DNA of 64,000 nt, taken from Halalkalibacter urbisdiaboli. Lineage in GTDB: Bacteria > Bacillota > Bacilli > Bacillales > Bacillaceae_D. The position numbers and the translations under genes were made by a program. Positions 50,802 to 60,032 of this stretch are shown here, one piece after another (the stretch's first letter is position 1; every line of letters begins with the position of its first letter). The DNA lies in NCBI RefSeq assembly GCF_002156385.1, contig NZ_MVJM01000002.1:1156824-1220823 (forward strand), written 5' to 3'. The notes beneath the pieces are model-generated. The model searched no databases and was not told the origin of the DNA. It worked only from the letters and a program-made list of their open reading frames with translations.

Positions 50802-52064
50802 TTAAGCTCCTGGTGACTTTTGTTGTGCTGGCATGCTTTCTGGATATCCATAGCTACCATGCTCGCTTAAATCAAGACCAACAATCTCTTCTTCTTCAGA
50901 TACACGAAGCCCGCCAACAATCGCACTTGTAATTTTTAATAAAATGTATGACGCGATAAATGCGAATGCTCCACACGCCACTACACTTAAGATTTGAACG
51001 CCCAATTGTGAGAAACCACCACCATAGAATAAACCAGGGGAACCCGTATACGCTAAGTCTGGTGTAGCAAAGAAACCGTTTGAAATCGTTCCCCATACCC
51101 CAACTGTACCGTGGACAGATAGAGCAAAGATTGGGTCATCAATACGAGCCTTATCAAAGAAGCGTTGACTTCCGAATACGATTAATCCACCGATTGCACC
51201 AATGATTACAGCTGCCCAAGGCTCAACGAATGCACACGAAGCTGTAATCGCAACAAGACCGGCTAATGCACCATTTAACGTTGTTGGTACATCTGCTTTA
51301 CCTGTCACAGCCCAAGCAACAAACATCGCTGCAACTGCACCGGCTGCCGCACCTAATTGCGTGTTAAGCGCAACATAACCAAAGAATGCATCTGCAACTT
51401 CTAACGTACTACCAGCATTAAATCCGAACCAACCTACCCATAGTAGTAAAACCCCTAAAGCGGTATAAACTTGGTTGTGTCCTGCTAAGTCATTTGAAGA
51501 GCCATCCTTGTTGAACTTACCAAGACGTGGTTTTAAGATAAGCGTTGCTGCTAAAGCCGCCATCGCACCTGTTAAGTGAACAACCGTTGAACCTGCAAAA
51601 TCTTGTTTTCCAAGATCGGCTAACCAACCATCTCCCCAAATCCAGTGAGCGACAACCGGATAAACAAATGCTGAGAACAGAACAGCAAAGATGACGTAAG
51701 CTGATAATTTCGCACGCTCAGCGAAACCACCAAACGCAATCGTTAATGCAATTAAAGCAAACATCATTTGGAAGAAGAAGTCTACTGAACCAACCAAGCC
51801 TTCTTCTGCTGTTTCATAGTTTCCAAAAAAGAAATCAGATAAACCGATAAATAAGTTCCCGTCACCATAGGAGAAACCCCAACCTACAGCCCAATAAACC
51901 AATGAACCAATTCCTAGTGTAAAGATGGTTTTCCCTGCAATATGACCCGCGTTTTTCATTCTTGTAGAACCCGCTTCTAAAAGTATGAAGCCACCTTGCA
52001 TAAGAAGTACTAATACCGCACAAAGCATAATCCATAAATTATCCATAAGAGCAATTTCCGGCAT
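50802..52064 (-). CDS. amt: Ammonium transporter
   Basis: About 420 residues with 11 membrane segments. Family motifs are LLEAGSTRMKNAGHIAGKTI, FDFAGSTVVHLTGAMAALAA-type DFAGSTVVHLTGAMAALAAT with a pore His, WFGFNAGSTL and VHGTVGVWGTISNGFFA with the second pore His. It moves ammonium across the membrane. ATG at 52064 has GAGAGGAG upstream; a frame to 52085 overlaps that site. It is the first gene of a four-gene operon under two TnrA/GlnR boxes. No glnK follows. Confidence 0.94.
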   Translation of the reverse strand: MPEIALMDNLWIMLCAVLVLLMQGGFILLEAGSTRMKNAGHIAGKTIFTLGIGSLVYWAVGWGFSYGDGNLFIGLSDFFFGNYETAEEGLVGSVDFFFQMMFALIALTIAFGGFAERAKLSAYVIFAVLFSAFVYPVVAHWIWGDGWLADLGKQDFAGSTVVHLTGAMAALAATLILKPRLGKFNKDGSSNDLAGHNQVYTALGVLLLWVGWFGFNAGSTLEVADAFFGYVALNTQLGAAAGAVAAMFVAWAVTGKADVPTTLNGALAGLVAITASCAFVEPWAAVIIGAIGGLIVFGSQRFFDKARIDDPIFALSVHGTVGVWGTISNGFFATPDLAYTGSPGLFYGGGFSQLGVQILSVVACGAFAFIASYILLKITSAIVGGLRVSEEEEIVGLDLSEHGSYGYPESMPAQQKSPGA

Positions 52065-52103
52065 AATAACTTTCTCCTCTCCCATTTAAGTTGAAACATT
52101 AGC

Positions 52104-52120
52104 TGTTAAGATAACTAACA
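52104..52120. promoter_or_regulatory. TnrA/GlnR box 1 upstream of amt
   Basis: TGTTAAGATAACTAACA fits TGTNAN7TNACA at every fixed position. It lies 40 bases before the amt start, so it may overlap the promoter and mediate repression. Confidence 0.8.
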
Positions 52121-52170
52121 TCTCTTGTTAATGTTCATTATACGTGTCTGAACATGAGATTCTACCGTTT

Positions 52171-52187
52171 TGTAAGGTTATCTAACA
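52171..52187. promoter_or_regulatory. TnrA/GlnR box 2 upstream of amt
   Basis: TGTAAGGTTATCTAACA also fits TGTNAN7TNACA fully. Centre distance to box 1 is 67 bases. The rest of the gap 52065-52399 holds only a terminator at 52305-52343. Confidence 0.8.
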
Positions 52188-52304
52188 CGTAAATCTAATC
52201 GAGATTTTTATGAGAACGCCATCATTGGTGTACTCTAACGGATTACGCCTTCTTACAACTACAATTCTCTAACAAAAGCTCATGTCATTCATGAAAGAAA
52301 TCAT

Positions 52305-52343
52305 AAAAAAAACAAGTGATCGAGGAATCAACCACTTGTTTTT
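52305..52343 (-). terminator. Terminator of the AbrB-type membrane protein gene
   Basis: AACAAGTG (52311-52318) and CACTTGTT (52333-52340) form the stem and on the minus strand a run of T follows. Confidence 0.7.
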
Positions 52344-52399
52344 CTTACCTTATCTTAGGAAATAACGGAATATGGATTCCCTCCGGCTAGCTTCAAACT

Positions 52400-53437
52400 T
52401 TATTTTGAAGCAACATTTTTTAACGGTTTGGCAAACAAATGGATTAAAAACGGCAGTGTTAAGAACAGCGCAAGTACGCGAATCATTTGTAAAGTGGCCA
52501 CCATCGTCGGTTCAATCTTCAATGCCGTTGCCGTGGAAGCCATTTCTGCAGCACCAGCTGGAACTATACTTAACAAGCTCGTAAAAAATGGAGTCGGGGT
52601 CAACACGAAGAAAATGCTTGCTAAACCGAAACTCATGCAAAAATACAGGGCTAACGTTAGTGCACTGATCGCCCCAATTCGCCTCAACTCAGCAAACGTT
52701 TCCTTATCAAAACGCATTCCAATTATCGCCCCCATTAAGGCTTGAGCCATTCCAGTTACGAATAATGGCATCTCACTTGATGGAATGATCCATTGATGAG
52801 CGGTAAAGCCAAGAGCAATCGCAAAAAACAGGGCTGAACCAGGGAAACGAACTCTAGTACCGAAATAAATGGTTAGAAAAACGATAAACGGTAAGGCCAC
52901 TAACGCAGACAGATTCGCTCCCCATTGAATCGGTGTTGACACCGTTCCTGTATTTGGAGTTTGTATGCCTACAATAAACGGAACAAGTAAGACAAATAAC
53001 GTTATCCGGGTCGTATGAAATGCAGCGACAATTCGCTGGTCAGCCCCGTACTCTTTACTAAGTGCAATCACTTCAGACGCTCCGCCCGGTAAGCAACAAA
53101 AGAACGCCGTATTATGATTCAAGGTTGAGAATTTCTTCATCATGCGACCAAGTAATAGGCTGCTAATAAGCGTAATGATTAAGGTTAGTAAAAAAGGACC
53201 TAGTAACGTATGGTAGGTCAGAAATTGTTCAGGAATGACCATAAAGCCAATATTACCACCAATAATCGCTAAAGAAATTTTAAACAAGGAATCGGGAAAG
53301 AACAATTTTTTAATAAAAAGGGCAGCTACCATTCCAGTCAATAATGAGCCTAATAGCCAGCCAGCCGGAATATGAAGCCAAGAAAAAACCGCCCCCATTC
53401 CAATCGCAATCGCTAAATAGACGATTTTTTGCAGCAT
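52400..53437 (-). CDS. AbrB-duplication family membrane protein
   Basis: This 345-residue protein has about ten hydrophobic segments in two similar halves. It contains LPAGWLLGSLL-type IPAGWLLGSLLTGMVAAL, FFCCLPGGASEVIALSKEYG and LLSIVPAGAAEMASTATAL, the paired PGGxxE/PAGAAEM motifs of the AbrB (ammonia monooxygenase-like) membrane family. It is not the AbrB transition-state regulator. Its position next to a tripartite tricarboxylate transporter suggests a role in carboxylate transport, but the substrate is unknown. Confidence 0.82.
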   Translation of the reverse strand: MLQKIVYLAIAIGMGAVFSWLHIPAGWLLGSLLTGMVAALFIKKLFFPDSLFKISLAIIGGNIGFMVIPEQFLTYHTLLGPFLLTLIITLISSLLLGRMMKKFSTLNHNTAFFCCLPGGASEVIALSKEYGADQRIVAAFHTTRITLFVLLVPFIVGIQTPNTGTVSTPIQWGANLSALVALPFIVFLTIYFGTRVRFPGSALFFAIALGFTAHQWIIPSSEMPLFVTGMAQALMGAIIGMRFDKETFAELRRIGAISALTLALYFCMSFGLASIFFVLTPTPFFTSLLSIVPAGAAEMASTATALKIEPTMVATLQMIRVLALFLTLPFLIHLFAKPLKNVASK

Positions 53438-53512
53438 AACACCATCTCCCTAACGATGAAGTAACGGAATTGCAACAGAAAAGAGAGCGGCTTCTTTCAT
53501 CCGCCCTCTCTA

Positions 53513-55003
53513 TTATAATAGCTTTCTTCGTTTTTTTACGGCAGCAAATACGTAAGGTAATCCTAATGATAGAACAGCAAGGACTAACAAGCCTAAAGAG
53601 ATCGGCTTATCAATAAAAATCGCCCAATTCCCATTTGAAATTTGCAATGCTCTTCGCATCGATTCCTCCATCATCGCCCCTAAAATAAGAGCGAGAATGA
53701 GCGGAGCTGCCGGAAAATCGTAAAGCCTCATAAAAAATCCGATGATTCCAAATACGACAACCATTCCTAAATCAAATGTGCTAAAGTTCAGTCCATACAC
53801 ACCGATCATACAAAAAACAATAATAAGCGAAAGCAACATCGCTCTTGGTAAATTCAATATTTTTGAAATGAACGGAATAAGCGGTAGGTTTAAGACTAGT
53901 AGAAAGATATTCCCGATATACATACTTGCGATAACACCCCAAAATACATCAGGTCTTTGCTCAAGCATCATCGGACCAGGCGTTACACCCATAACAAGTA
54001 ACGCACCTAATAATACCGCTGTCGTTCCCGAACCCGGTACACCGAGGATTAGTAACGGAACAAAGGAGCCACCACATGCAGCATTATTTGCCGATTCTGG
54101 TGCTGCTACCCCTTTAATATTTCCTTTTCCGAATGTGTCGCCATCTTTGGCGAGCCTTTTTTCCATACTGTATCCGAGAAACGAGCCAACCGTTGCACCT
54201 GCACCCGGTAAAACTCCAGTGAAAAACCCTAAAACAGAGCTTCGTCCGATTGGTCCGGAAATATCTTTTACTTCCTGCTTAGATAATTTAAGTGAACCAA
54301 TTTTATTTTGTTTTGCTGCCTGACGTCCACGAAGAAGCATCACAAACACTTCAGCTAAGGCAAACACCCCTAATGCAATAATTAAAAAGTCGATCCCGCC
54401 TAATAGCCTTACTTCTCCAAATGTATAGCGCGGCGTCCCTGTTTGTAGGTCGATTCCGACAATCGAAATCATCACCCCAAAAACAGCTGCAATAAGACCC
54501 TTTACGAGCGATTTATCTGATAAACTAACGACTGCCGTTAAACCTAACACCATTAACGCAAAATACTCAGTTGGACCGAAGCTAACAGCCACTTTAGAGA
54601 GAAGTGGCGCTATTAACATTAACCCGATAACACTGACGGTACCACCAATAAAAGATGCATACGCCGCAATGGCTAATGCCTTTCCAGCCTGACCTTTACG
54701 TGCCATTGGATATCCATCAAATGAGGTTGCAACCGTACCAGCAACACCGGGAGCGTTTAGCAAGATAGAGGACGTTGAGCCCCCGAAAATGGCTCCATAA
54801 TAAACACCAGCCATTAAAATTAGTCCTGAGGCAGGATCCATTCCGTATGTGATTGGAATCATTAGCGCAAGCGCACTAATAGGCCCTAACCCCGGCAACA
54901 TTCCAATAATAGTCCCGGCTAACACACCGATAAAAACATATAGAAGATTTTCTAATTGAAGGGCAACTTGAAACCCATATAATAAGTTTTGTAATGCATC
55001 CAT
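53513..55003 (-). CDS. tctA: Tripartite tricarboxylate transporter, TctA permease
   Basis: This 496-residue protein has about 12 membrane segments. TctA motifs are GMLPGLGPISALALMIPITY, GAIFGGSTSSILLNAPGVAG, FFTGVLPGAGATVGSFLGYS and LILGVPGSGTTAVLLGALLV. It forms the channel for carboxylates handed over by TctC. It is last in the order tctC, tctB, tctA. GGAGGTGGAGTAACGA precedes the ATG. Confidence 0.94.
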   Translation of the reverse strand: MDALQNLLYGFQVALQLENLLYVFIGVLAGTIIGMLPGLGPISALALMIPITYGMDPASGLILMAGVYYGAIFGGSTSSILLNAPGVAGTVATSFDGYPMARKGQAGKALAIAAYASFIGGTVSVIGLMLIAPLLSKVAVSFGPTEYFALMVLGLTAVVSLSDKSLVKGLIAAVFGVMISIVGIDLQTGTPRYTFGEVRLLGGIDFLIIALGVFALAEVFVMLLRGRQAAKQNKIGSLKLSKQEVKDISGPIGRSSVLGFFTGVLPGAGATVGSFLGYSMEKRLAKDGDTFGKGNIKGVAAPESANNAACGGSFVPLLILGVPGSGTTAVLLGALLVMGVTPGPMMLEQRPDVFWGVIASMYIGNIFLLVLNLPLIPFISKILNLPRAMLLSLIIVFCMIGVYGLNFSTFDLGMVVVFGIIGFFMRLYDFPAAPLILALILGAMMEESMRRALQISNGNWAIFIDKPISLGLLVLAVLSLGLPYVFAAVKKRRKLL

Positions 55004-55020
55004 TCGTTACTCCACCTCCT

Positions 55021-55551
55021 TTAAAACGGTAACAAGCCTGTTGGCAAATAGACATTTAATCCTTTTGTCATAATCAAGTAAAAGCCTACACTTACACTTA
55101 CTGTGACAATTCCATTGATAAGATGACGTGTGTATCCATAATAAAAAGTAAGAAAATAAAGTAATCCAATTGTACTTAAAACAAAACCGAGAAATTCAAA
55201 TAGTACAATATAAACGATTAAAGTCACAATCGTAATCAAAACTTGCATTTTCGGGTGCTTCCATCCTGTTTCTTCTGTGTTATCTTCACTTTCAGCAGCT
55301 TCTTCTACTTCTTCTACTTCTTCTAATGTCTTCTCTTCTTCCTCCATATCTACTACCGGCTCTACTTTCTTTTCAAAGAAAAGCAATACGGATAGAACTA
55401 ACATCGACATTCCAAGAACCTTCGGAAATAAATCCGAGTCGATTGGTCTTGGGATTGAAAAGCTTGGAATCTGAAAAGCTATAATTAAATAGGCTACAGA
55501 AAAAATGAATAGAATGACGGCAATTTTTTTATTCACATGCCATGTTTTCAC
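55021..55551 (-). CDS. tctB: Tripartite tricarboxylate transporter, TctB small permease
   Basis: This 176-residue protein has four hydrophobic segments and the DSDLFPKVLG block typical of TctB. A long acidic cytoplasmic loop (about 70-95, EEEEKTLEEVEEVEEAAESE) is unusual in size. The start is GTG with AAGGAGGCTGACGAAT upstream. Hairpins separate it from tctC. Confidence 0.88.
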   Translation of the reverse strand: MKTWHVNKKIAVILFIFSVAYLIIAFQIPSFSIPRPIDSDLFPKVLGMSMLVLSVLLFFEKKVEPVVDMEEEEKTLEEVEEVEEAAESEDNTEETGWKHPKMQVLITIVTLIVYIVLFEFLGFVLSTIGLLYFLTFYYGYTRHLINGIVTVSVSVGFYLIMTKGLNVYLPTGLLPF

Positions 55552-55579
55552 ATTCGTCAGCCTCCTTATTAAATAGATT

Positions 55580-55663
55580 ACAAATACATAGCTTTCTCCT
55601 CAAAAAGGGGAAAGCTATGTATTTGTTTCAGTGTATAGAAGGGTGGACTAAATCGGTCCACCC
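55580..55663 (-). other. Intercistronic hairpins between tctC and tctB
   Basis: GGGTGGAC (55641-55648) / GTCCACCC (55656-55663) and a perfect 16-bp stem ACAAATACATAGCTTT (55580-55595) / AAAGCTATGTATTTGT (55611-55626). Such hairpins after a binding-protein gene usually keep its mRNA more abundant than the permease part. Confidence 0.6.
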
Positions 55664-55671
55664 TCCTACTA

Positions 55672-56736
55672 TTATTGCTCGATTAAGCCGATATCTTCTA
55701 AAATCGTTTCAAATTGCTCGTATTGTTCATCTAAGAATACCCCGAACTCTTCACTACCTTGGTAAGCATCAAGCCAGCCAAGCTGCTCACGAACATCCTT
55801 CCAAGTCTCAGTTTCTACCATTTCTTGATACATGTTTTCATAATAGCGAACAGCCTCTTCTGGCATATCCTTCGGTCCCATGATTCCACGCCAGATGTCA
55901 AACGTATAGTCAATGCCTTCATCCACGAAAGTAGGAATATCAGGTAAAACATCTAAACGTTCTGGAGCAGAAATAGCTAGAGCTCTTAGTTCACCAGACT
56001 CAATTTGACCTTGTGCCTCACCAACACCAGTAGCAACTGCATCGACATGACCACCTAATAGATTCGTCATCGCTTCGCCACCACCTGAGAAGGCAATATA
56101 ATTTACAGATGCTGCATCAATACCCGCTTCAACCGCAGCTCCAGCAATTGCAATATGGTCCATACTACCAGCAGCAGAACCACCACCGATACTAATCTCA
56201 GAACCTCTTTCTTTAATATCATCAAATAAATCATTGATTGTTTCATAAGGTGAATCATTTGGGACAAGTACGACAGAATAATCCGTAATTAAACGTGCAA
56301 TTGGTGTAAAGTCTGTATGGTCATAATTCGATGTTCCACTTAATGGTACAAGAATAATAGGTGGACTCGTTGCAAATAGTAAATGTGGATTTCCTTCCTC
56401 AGCTGCAATTTGCGACCAAGCTACAGCTCCACCACTACCAGGCATATTAACTGCTGCAAAATTTTGTGGCGCTAAGCCTTCCTCTGAAATGACTCTTGAT
56501 GATTGACGAATCAATGTATCCCAACCACCACCTGGGTTAGCCGGAGCAATATACTCAATTGGCTTTGTAGGTTCCCATGCCACCTCAGTATCTTGTTCAG
56601 TACCTGCTTCTTCGTTACTGTTTGCCTCTGGTTCTTCTACTGCAGGCGTATCATCCCCACCACAGGCAGCTAACACTAACAAACTAGAAAGAGCCATCGT
56701 TGAAATTATACTTTTGAAACGCTTACAAAATTTCAT
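55672..56736 (-). CDS. tctC: Tripartite tricarboxylate transporter, TctC binding lipoprotein
   Basis: This 354-residue protein has a lipoprotein signal with LLVLAAC-GGDD, so it is tethered outside. The Bug/TctC fold shows PIEYIAPANPGGGWDTLIRQ, VAWSQIAAEEG and GGGSAAGSMDHIAIAG, and later GELRALAISAPERLDVLPDI. The PANPGGGWD loop contacts the carboxylate. It is the first gene of the transporter operon, expressed separately from the two-component genes, with tandem TTTTGTTCA repeats upstream. Confidence 0.93.
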   Translation of the reverse strand: MKFCKRFKSIISTMALSSLLVLAACGGDDTPAVEEPEANSNEEAGTEQDTEVAWEPTKPIEYIAPANPGGGWDTLIRQSSRVISEEGLAPQNFAAVNMPGSGGAVAWSQIAAEEGNPHLLFATSPPIILVPLSGTSNYDHTDFTPIARLITDYSVVLVPNDSPYETINDLFDDIKERGSEISIGGGSAAGSMDHIAIAGAAVEAGIDAASVNYIAFSGGGEAMTNLLGGHVDAVATGVGEAQGQIESGELRALAISAPERLDVLPDIPTFVDEGIDYTFDIWRGIMGPKDMPEEAVRYYENMYQEMVETETWKDVREQLGWLDAYQGSEEFGVFLDEQYEQFETILEDIGLIEQ

Positions 56737-56815
56737 AAAAAATTCCCCCTTTTCTTTCTTAGTTTTACTTTAACGTCAGATAAGAAAAAGAGGAATATTG
56801 TTTAAATAAGCTCCA

Positions 56816-56833
56816 TTTTGTTCATTTTGTTCA
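56816..56833. promoter_or_regulatory. Tandem 9-bp repeat before tctC, candidate response regulator site
   Basis: TTTTGTTCA occurs twice head to tail (56816-56824, 56825-56833), the second ending in the regulator's stop codon. CitT/DcuR-type regulators bind AT-rich direct repeats upstream of the transporter they control. Confidence 0.45.
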
Positions 56834-57523
56834 CAGCGGAAAATAACGTCGCTCAGGTCTACCAACATCGCCATATTTCATCTCAGCATGTGCATGTCCA
56901 GTTGAAATTAAATATTCTAAATAGCGCCTCACCGTTGAGCGACTGGCACCAATCTGCTTTGCTCCCTCAACGGCTGTAACACCTTCCTCTATATGCGAAG
57001 TAAGAACCGCTACAACCTTTTCAAGCGTATACCGATCGATTCCCTTTGGTAGTTCTTCATAATCTGGCTCAATTGGAATGGATGCCCGTTCACGAAGCTG
57101 ATCAATTTCCGTTTGAGTAAATTCCTTTTTTTGCATTAATAGTTTTTGCTTTTTACGGAAGCGATTCAAACTATCATGTACTCGCACGCGATCAAGAGGC
57201 TTAATCATATAATCAAAAATACCAGCTCGCATAGCCTCCTGCACCGTCTCTACTTCTTTCGCTGCCGTCATCATAATAATGTCAATTTCCTTATAATCAG
57301 TCCGGATCGTCCATAGCAACTCTAAGCCTATCACATCTGGAATAAATACATCGAGTAAGATTAAATCCGGTAAATGTTCAGTCATTTTCAAAAACTGCAA
57401 GGCTTCGTCTCCCGTTTTACAAACATCTACGACATTAAACCCTTCTAAGTCTTCAACGAATTGACGATTGATTGCAGCTACACGAAAGTCATCTTCAATA
57501 ATTAAAACCTGAAAATTACTCAC
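56831..57523 (-). CDS. Response regulator, CitB/DcuR-type
   Basis: This 230-residue protein has a receiver domain with Asp11-Asp12, phospho-accepting Asp58 (DLILLDVFIPDV), Thr in MMTAAKE and Lys in MIKPLDR. The C-terminal domain has AVEGAKQIGASRSTVRRYLE, the helix-turn-helix of this group. It starts at GTG overlapping the kinase stop by one base (TAGTG), so the pair is translationally coupled. It likely activates tctCBA when the external carboxylate is sensed. Confidence 0.9.
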   Translation of the reverse strand: MSNFQVLIIEDDFRVAAINRQFVEDLEGFNVVDVCKTGDEALQFLKMTEHLPDLILLDVFIPDVIGLELLWTIRTDYKEIDIIMMTAAKEVETVQEAMRAGIFDYMIKPLDRVRVHDSLNRFRKKQKLLMQKKEFTQTEIDQLRERASIPIEPDYEELPKGIDRYTLEKVVAVLTSHIEEGVTAVEGAKQIGASRSTVRRYLEYLISTGHAHAEMKYGDVGRPERRYFPL

Positions 57524-59148
57524 TACTTCACCTCATTCCCCTCTTCTATTTGCTTAGGAATCGTCACAAGGAAACATGCCCCTCCATGTTCTCCTTCCTC
57601 TAATAGGATTGTCCCACCTACTTCATCTACTGCTTTCTTCACTAAGGCTAGTCCAAACCCACGATGTGTCCCATCTTTCGTCGAAAACCCTTTCTTAAAG
57701 ATTTCCTGTTCCTTTTCAAACGGAATACCAGGGCCGTTATCCTCTATTTCTATGATAAGATCATGCCCTAAATCCGTAATAGCCAAAAAAACATATCGTT
57801 CTTCCTGCTTTATTTCTAGCAAGGCTTCAAAGGAATTTTCCAACAAATTTCCGAGAATGGTGACTAATGCCTCCTGCTGCTTATAAGTTAAATCAGTCGT
57901 GCATGAACTGTCTTCACTAATCTCAAAGGTTACACCGATTTCATGAGCTCGATTCATCTTCCCTAATAAAATCGCGCTAACCATTGGATTACGTATTCGC
58001 TGGATCAAAAATTGAATTTGCTCTTGCTGAATATCATTTTCTCGTTGAATAAATTCGATTGCTTCTTTTATTTGATTGAGCTGGAGCAAGCCAGAAATCG
58101 TATTTAGTTTATTAGAGAATTCATGCGTTTGCGCTCGAAGTGCATCGGCATAGCTTTGTGCCTTTGATAGCTGCTCAGAAATTTCTTTAATTTCTTTTCT
58201 ACTCCGAAAGGTTGAAACTGCTCCTACAATTTGATTTTCATACATAATAGGGACACGGTTAACGATTGTTAAATCATCGCCGATCCAAAGCTCTTGGTTA
58301 AATTGACTTTCTCCTGTTTCAAGTACCTCGGGGAGCCTCGTATGCGGAATTAAATCAACGATAGGCTTTCCAATAATATCACCTTTGGATAGGGCAGGAT
58401 CCATGAACCTCCTAGCTGCCTGATTGTATAAAACGACCTTGCCCTGCTGATTAACCGCTACCATTCCTTCATGAATCGATTGCAAAATAGCCCCTCGTTC
58501 TTCAAACATTCTGCCAATTTCCTCTGGCTCTAGGCCATGAATATCCTTCTTAACATGATAAGAAATAAAGTAAGCAACAAGTAAGCCAATAACAATCATA
58601 ATTGCAATAAATGACCAAATATCATCTTGATAGCCTTCAATAATCTCATCAATTTGGTCCACTAAAAATCCGACCGAAACGACCCCGATAATCTGTCCCT
58701 CATCATTGTAAATCGGTACCTTCCCTCGTATTGAAGGTCCTAAAGAGCCGACCGCTTCAGAAATATAGGCCTGTCCACCTTTAAGCGCTAGCTCATTATC
58801 TCCACCAACCATCGGTAAACCAATCCGCTCAGGAATGGGGTGCGAATACCGGATACCTTCTCGATTGCCTACTACAATAAACTCAGCATTTGTCTCCTTA
58901 CGAATCGACTCAACAATCGGCTGAATCACCTGTTCAGGATGCTCTTCAAGAAATGCACGTTCAATTTCTGGCATTAATGCCACCGATTGAGCTAAGCTTA
59001 AAGCTCGAATCCCTATTTGCTCCTCTAAAGTATGAGCAAACTTTTGATTTAAGAAAAATCCTAATAAGCCAAGCATGACAATCACCAGACAACCGATTAA
59101 AACAAGCATCTTGACGACAAAGGGAAGGCGAATATTACCATTGATCAT
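57523..59148 (-). CDS. Sensor histidine kinase, CitA/DcuS type
   Basis: About 541 residues. Membrane helices lie at about 10-32 and 172-195, and between them is a PAS-like extracellular sensor with GIRYSHPIPERIGLPMVGGD and SLGPSIRGKVPIYN, as in CitA/DcuS. A cytoplasmic PAS domain follows (about 215-330), then the phosphoryl His in ALRAQTHEFSNKLNTISGLL and ATPase motifs LENSFEAL, DNGPGIP and GFGLALV. I use the ATG at 59148 (GGGGAGTGG upstream). It should sense a di- or tricarboxylate. Confidence 0.9.
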   Translation of the reverse strand: MINGNIRLPFVVKMLVLIGCLVIVMLGLLGFFLNQKFAHTLEEQIGIRALSLAQSVALMPEIERAFLEEHPEQVIQPIVESIRKETNAEFIVVGNREGIRYSHPIPERIGLPMVGGDNELALKGGQAYISEAVGSLGPSIRGKVPIYNDEGQIIGVVSVGFLVDQIDEIIEGYQDDIWSFIAIMIVIGLLVAYFISYHVKKDIHGLEPEEIGRMFEERGAILQSIHEGMVAVNQQGKVVLYNQAARRFMDPALSKGDIIGKPIVDLIPHTRLPEVLETGESQFNQELWIGDDLTIVNRVPIMYENQIVGAVSTFRSRKEIKEISEQLSKAQSYADALRAQTHEFSNKLNTISGLLQLNQIKEAIEFIQRENDIQQEQIQFLIQRIRNPMVSAILLGKMNRAHEIGVTFEISEDSSCTTDLTYKQQEALVTILGNLLENSFEALLEIKQEERYVFLAITDLGHDLIIEIEDNGPGIPFEKEQEIFKKGFSTKDGTHRGFGLALVKKAVDEVGGTILLEEGEHGGACFLVTIPKQIEEGNEVK

Positions 59149-59169
59149 CAAACCACTCCCCTCAATTTT

Positions 59170-59841
59170 CTAGATAGTAGGAATCTGCCAATTAATGACT
59201 TCTTGTTTTTGCATTTTAAGTAGTTGATTAATCGTTGAAAAAGGACAACTCCCAAAGAATCCTCGTTTTGCTGAGAAAGGACTCGGATGTGGTGCTTGCA
59301 ATACATGATGCTGAGTTGCTGTAATCAACGCTTTTTTTGCCTCAGCTTGACGCCCCCATAGTACAAAGATAACCGGCTTTTCCCGTTTATTTAATAAATG
59401 AATCACTTTATCCGTAAACCTTTCCCACCCGATTTTTTGATGGGAAGCCGGTTCTCCCGCCCTTACAGTTAACACGGTATTTAATAAAAGCACACCTTGC
59501 TCTGCCCATGGGACAAGATAGCCATTATTCGGAGTCTCACAGCCAATATCGTCTCGTAATTCTTTAAAGATATTTTTTAAGGAAGGTGGAATGTTCACAC
59601 CTGGCTTTACCGAAAAGCTAAGCCCATGCGCTTGTCCCGCTCCATGGTACGGATCTTGACCAAGTATAACGACCTTTGTATCATGATAACTTGTTAAATT
59701 AAAAGCTTGAAAAATATCATCTATCGCCGGATATATTGTGTTTGATTCATATTCCTGCTTTAAAAACTGAAAAAGCTCTTGGTAATAAGATTCTGCAAAC
59801 TCTCCCTCAAGTAATTCCTTCCAGTCATTTTTTATCATCAT
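59170..59841 (-). CDS. ung: Uracil-DNA glycosylase
   Basis: This 223-residue family 1 enzyme removes uracil from [23 protein letters not shown] carries the catalytic Asp63, [18 protein letters not shown] follows, and [18 protein letters not shown] contains the catalytic His and the Leu-loop region. GGAGGAAACAAT precedes the ATG. It is unrelated to the sucrose genes downstream. Confidence 0.96.
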   Translation of the reverse strand: MMIKNDWKELLEGEFAESYYQELFQFLKQEYESNTIYPAIDDIFQAFNLTSYHDTKVVILGQDPYHGAGQAHGLSFSVKPGVNIPPSLKNIFKELRDDIGCETPNNGYLVPWAEQGVLLLNTVLTVRAGEPASHQKIGWERFTDKVIHLLNKREKPVIFVLWGRQAEAKKALITATQHHVLQAPHPSPFSAKRGFFGSCPFSTINQLLKMQKQEVINWQIPTI

Positions 59842-59914
59842 ATTGTTTCCTCCGACTTATTGCTTATTCTAGTTTATCAATACTCCTACTTGAAAACCAT
59901 CTCTAAAAAATCAA

Positions 59915-59944
59915 GGGCACTGAAAAGCACCCTTTTTCAGTGCC
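59915..59944. repeat. Hairpin repeat, copy R3 (internally deleted)
   Basis: GGGCACTGAAAA then GCACCCTTTTTCAGTGCC, 30 bases. It lacks 8-9 internal bases compared with R4. ATCAA directly abuts both ends (59910-59914 and 59945-59949). Confidence 0.8.
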
Positions 59945-59983
59945 ATCAAAAAATTCCCTTCTTTTTAACATTTTATCGTTCAT

Positions 59984-60021
59984 CATAAAAAACAGTCTAC
60001 CTCCTATGAGATAAACTGTTA
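59984..60021 (-). terminator. Terminator after the sucrose PTS gene
   Basis: AACAGT and ACTGTT arms around a purine-rich loop, followed on the minus strand by a T-run. It lies just after the stop at 60033. Confidence 0.55.
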
Positions 60022-60032
60022 TCGTTGAATAT

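Noticed and set aside
52400-53437. AbrB transition-state regulator
   Set aside because: The protein is a ten-segment membrane protein; the shared name comes from an unrelated family label.
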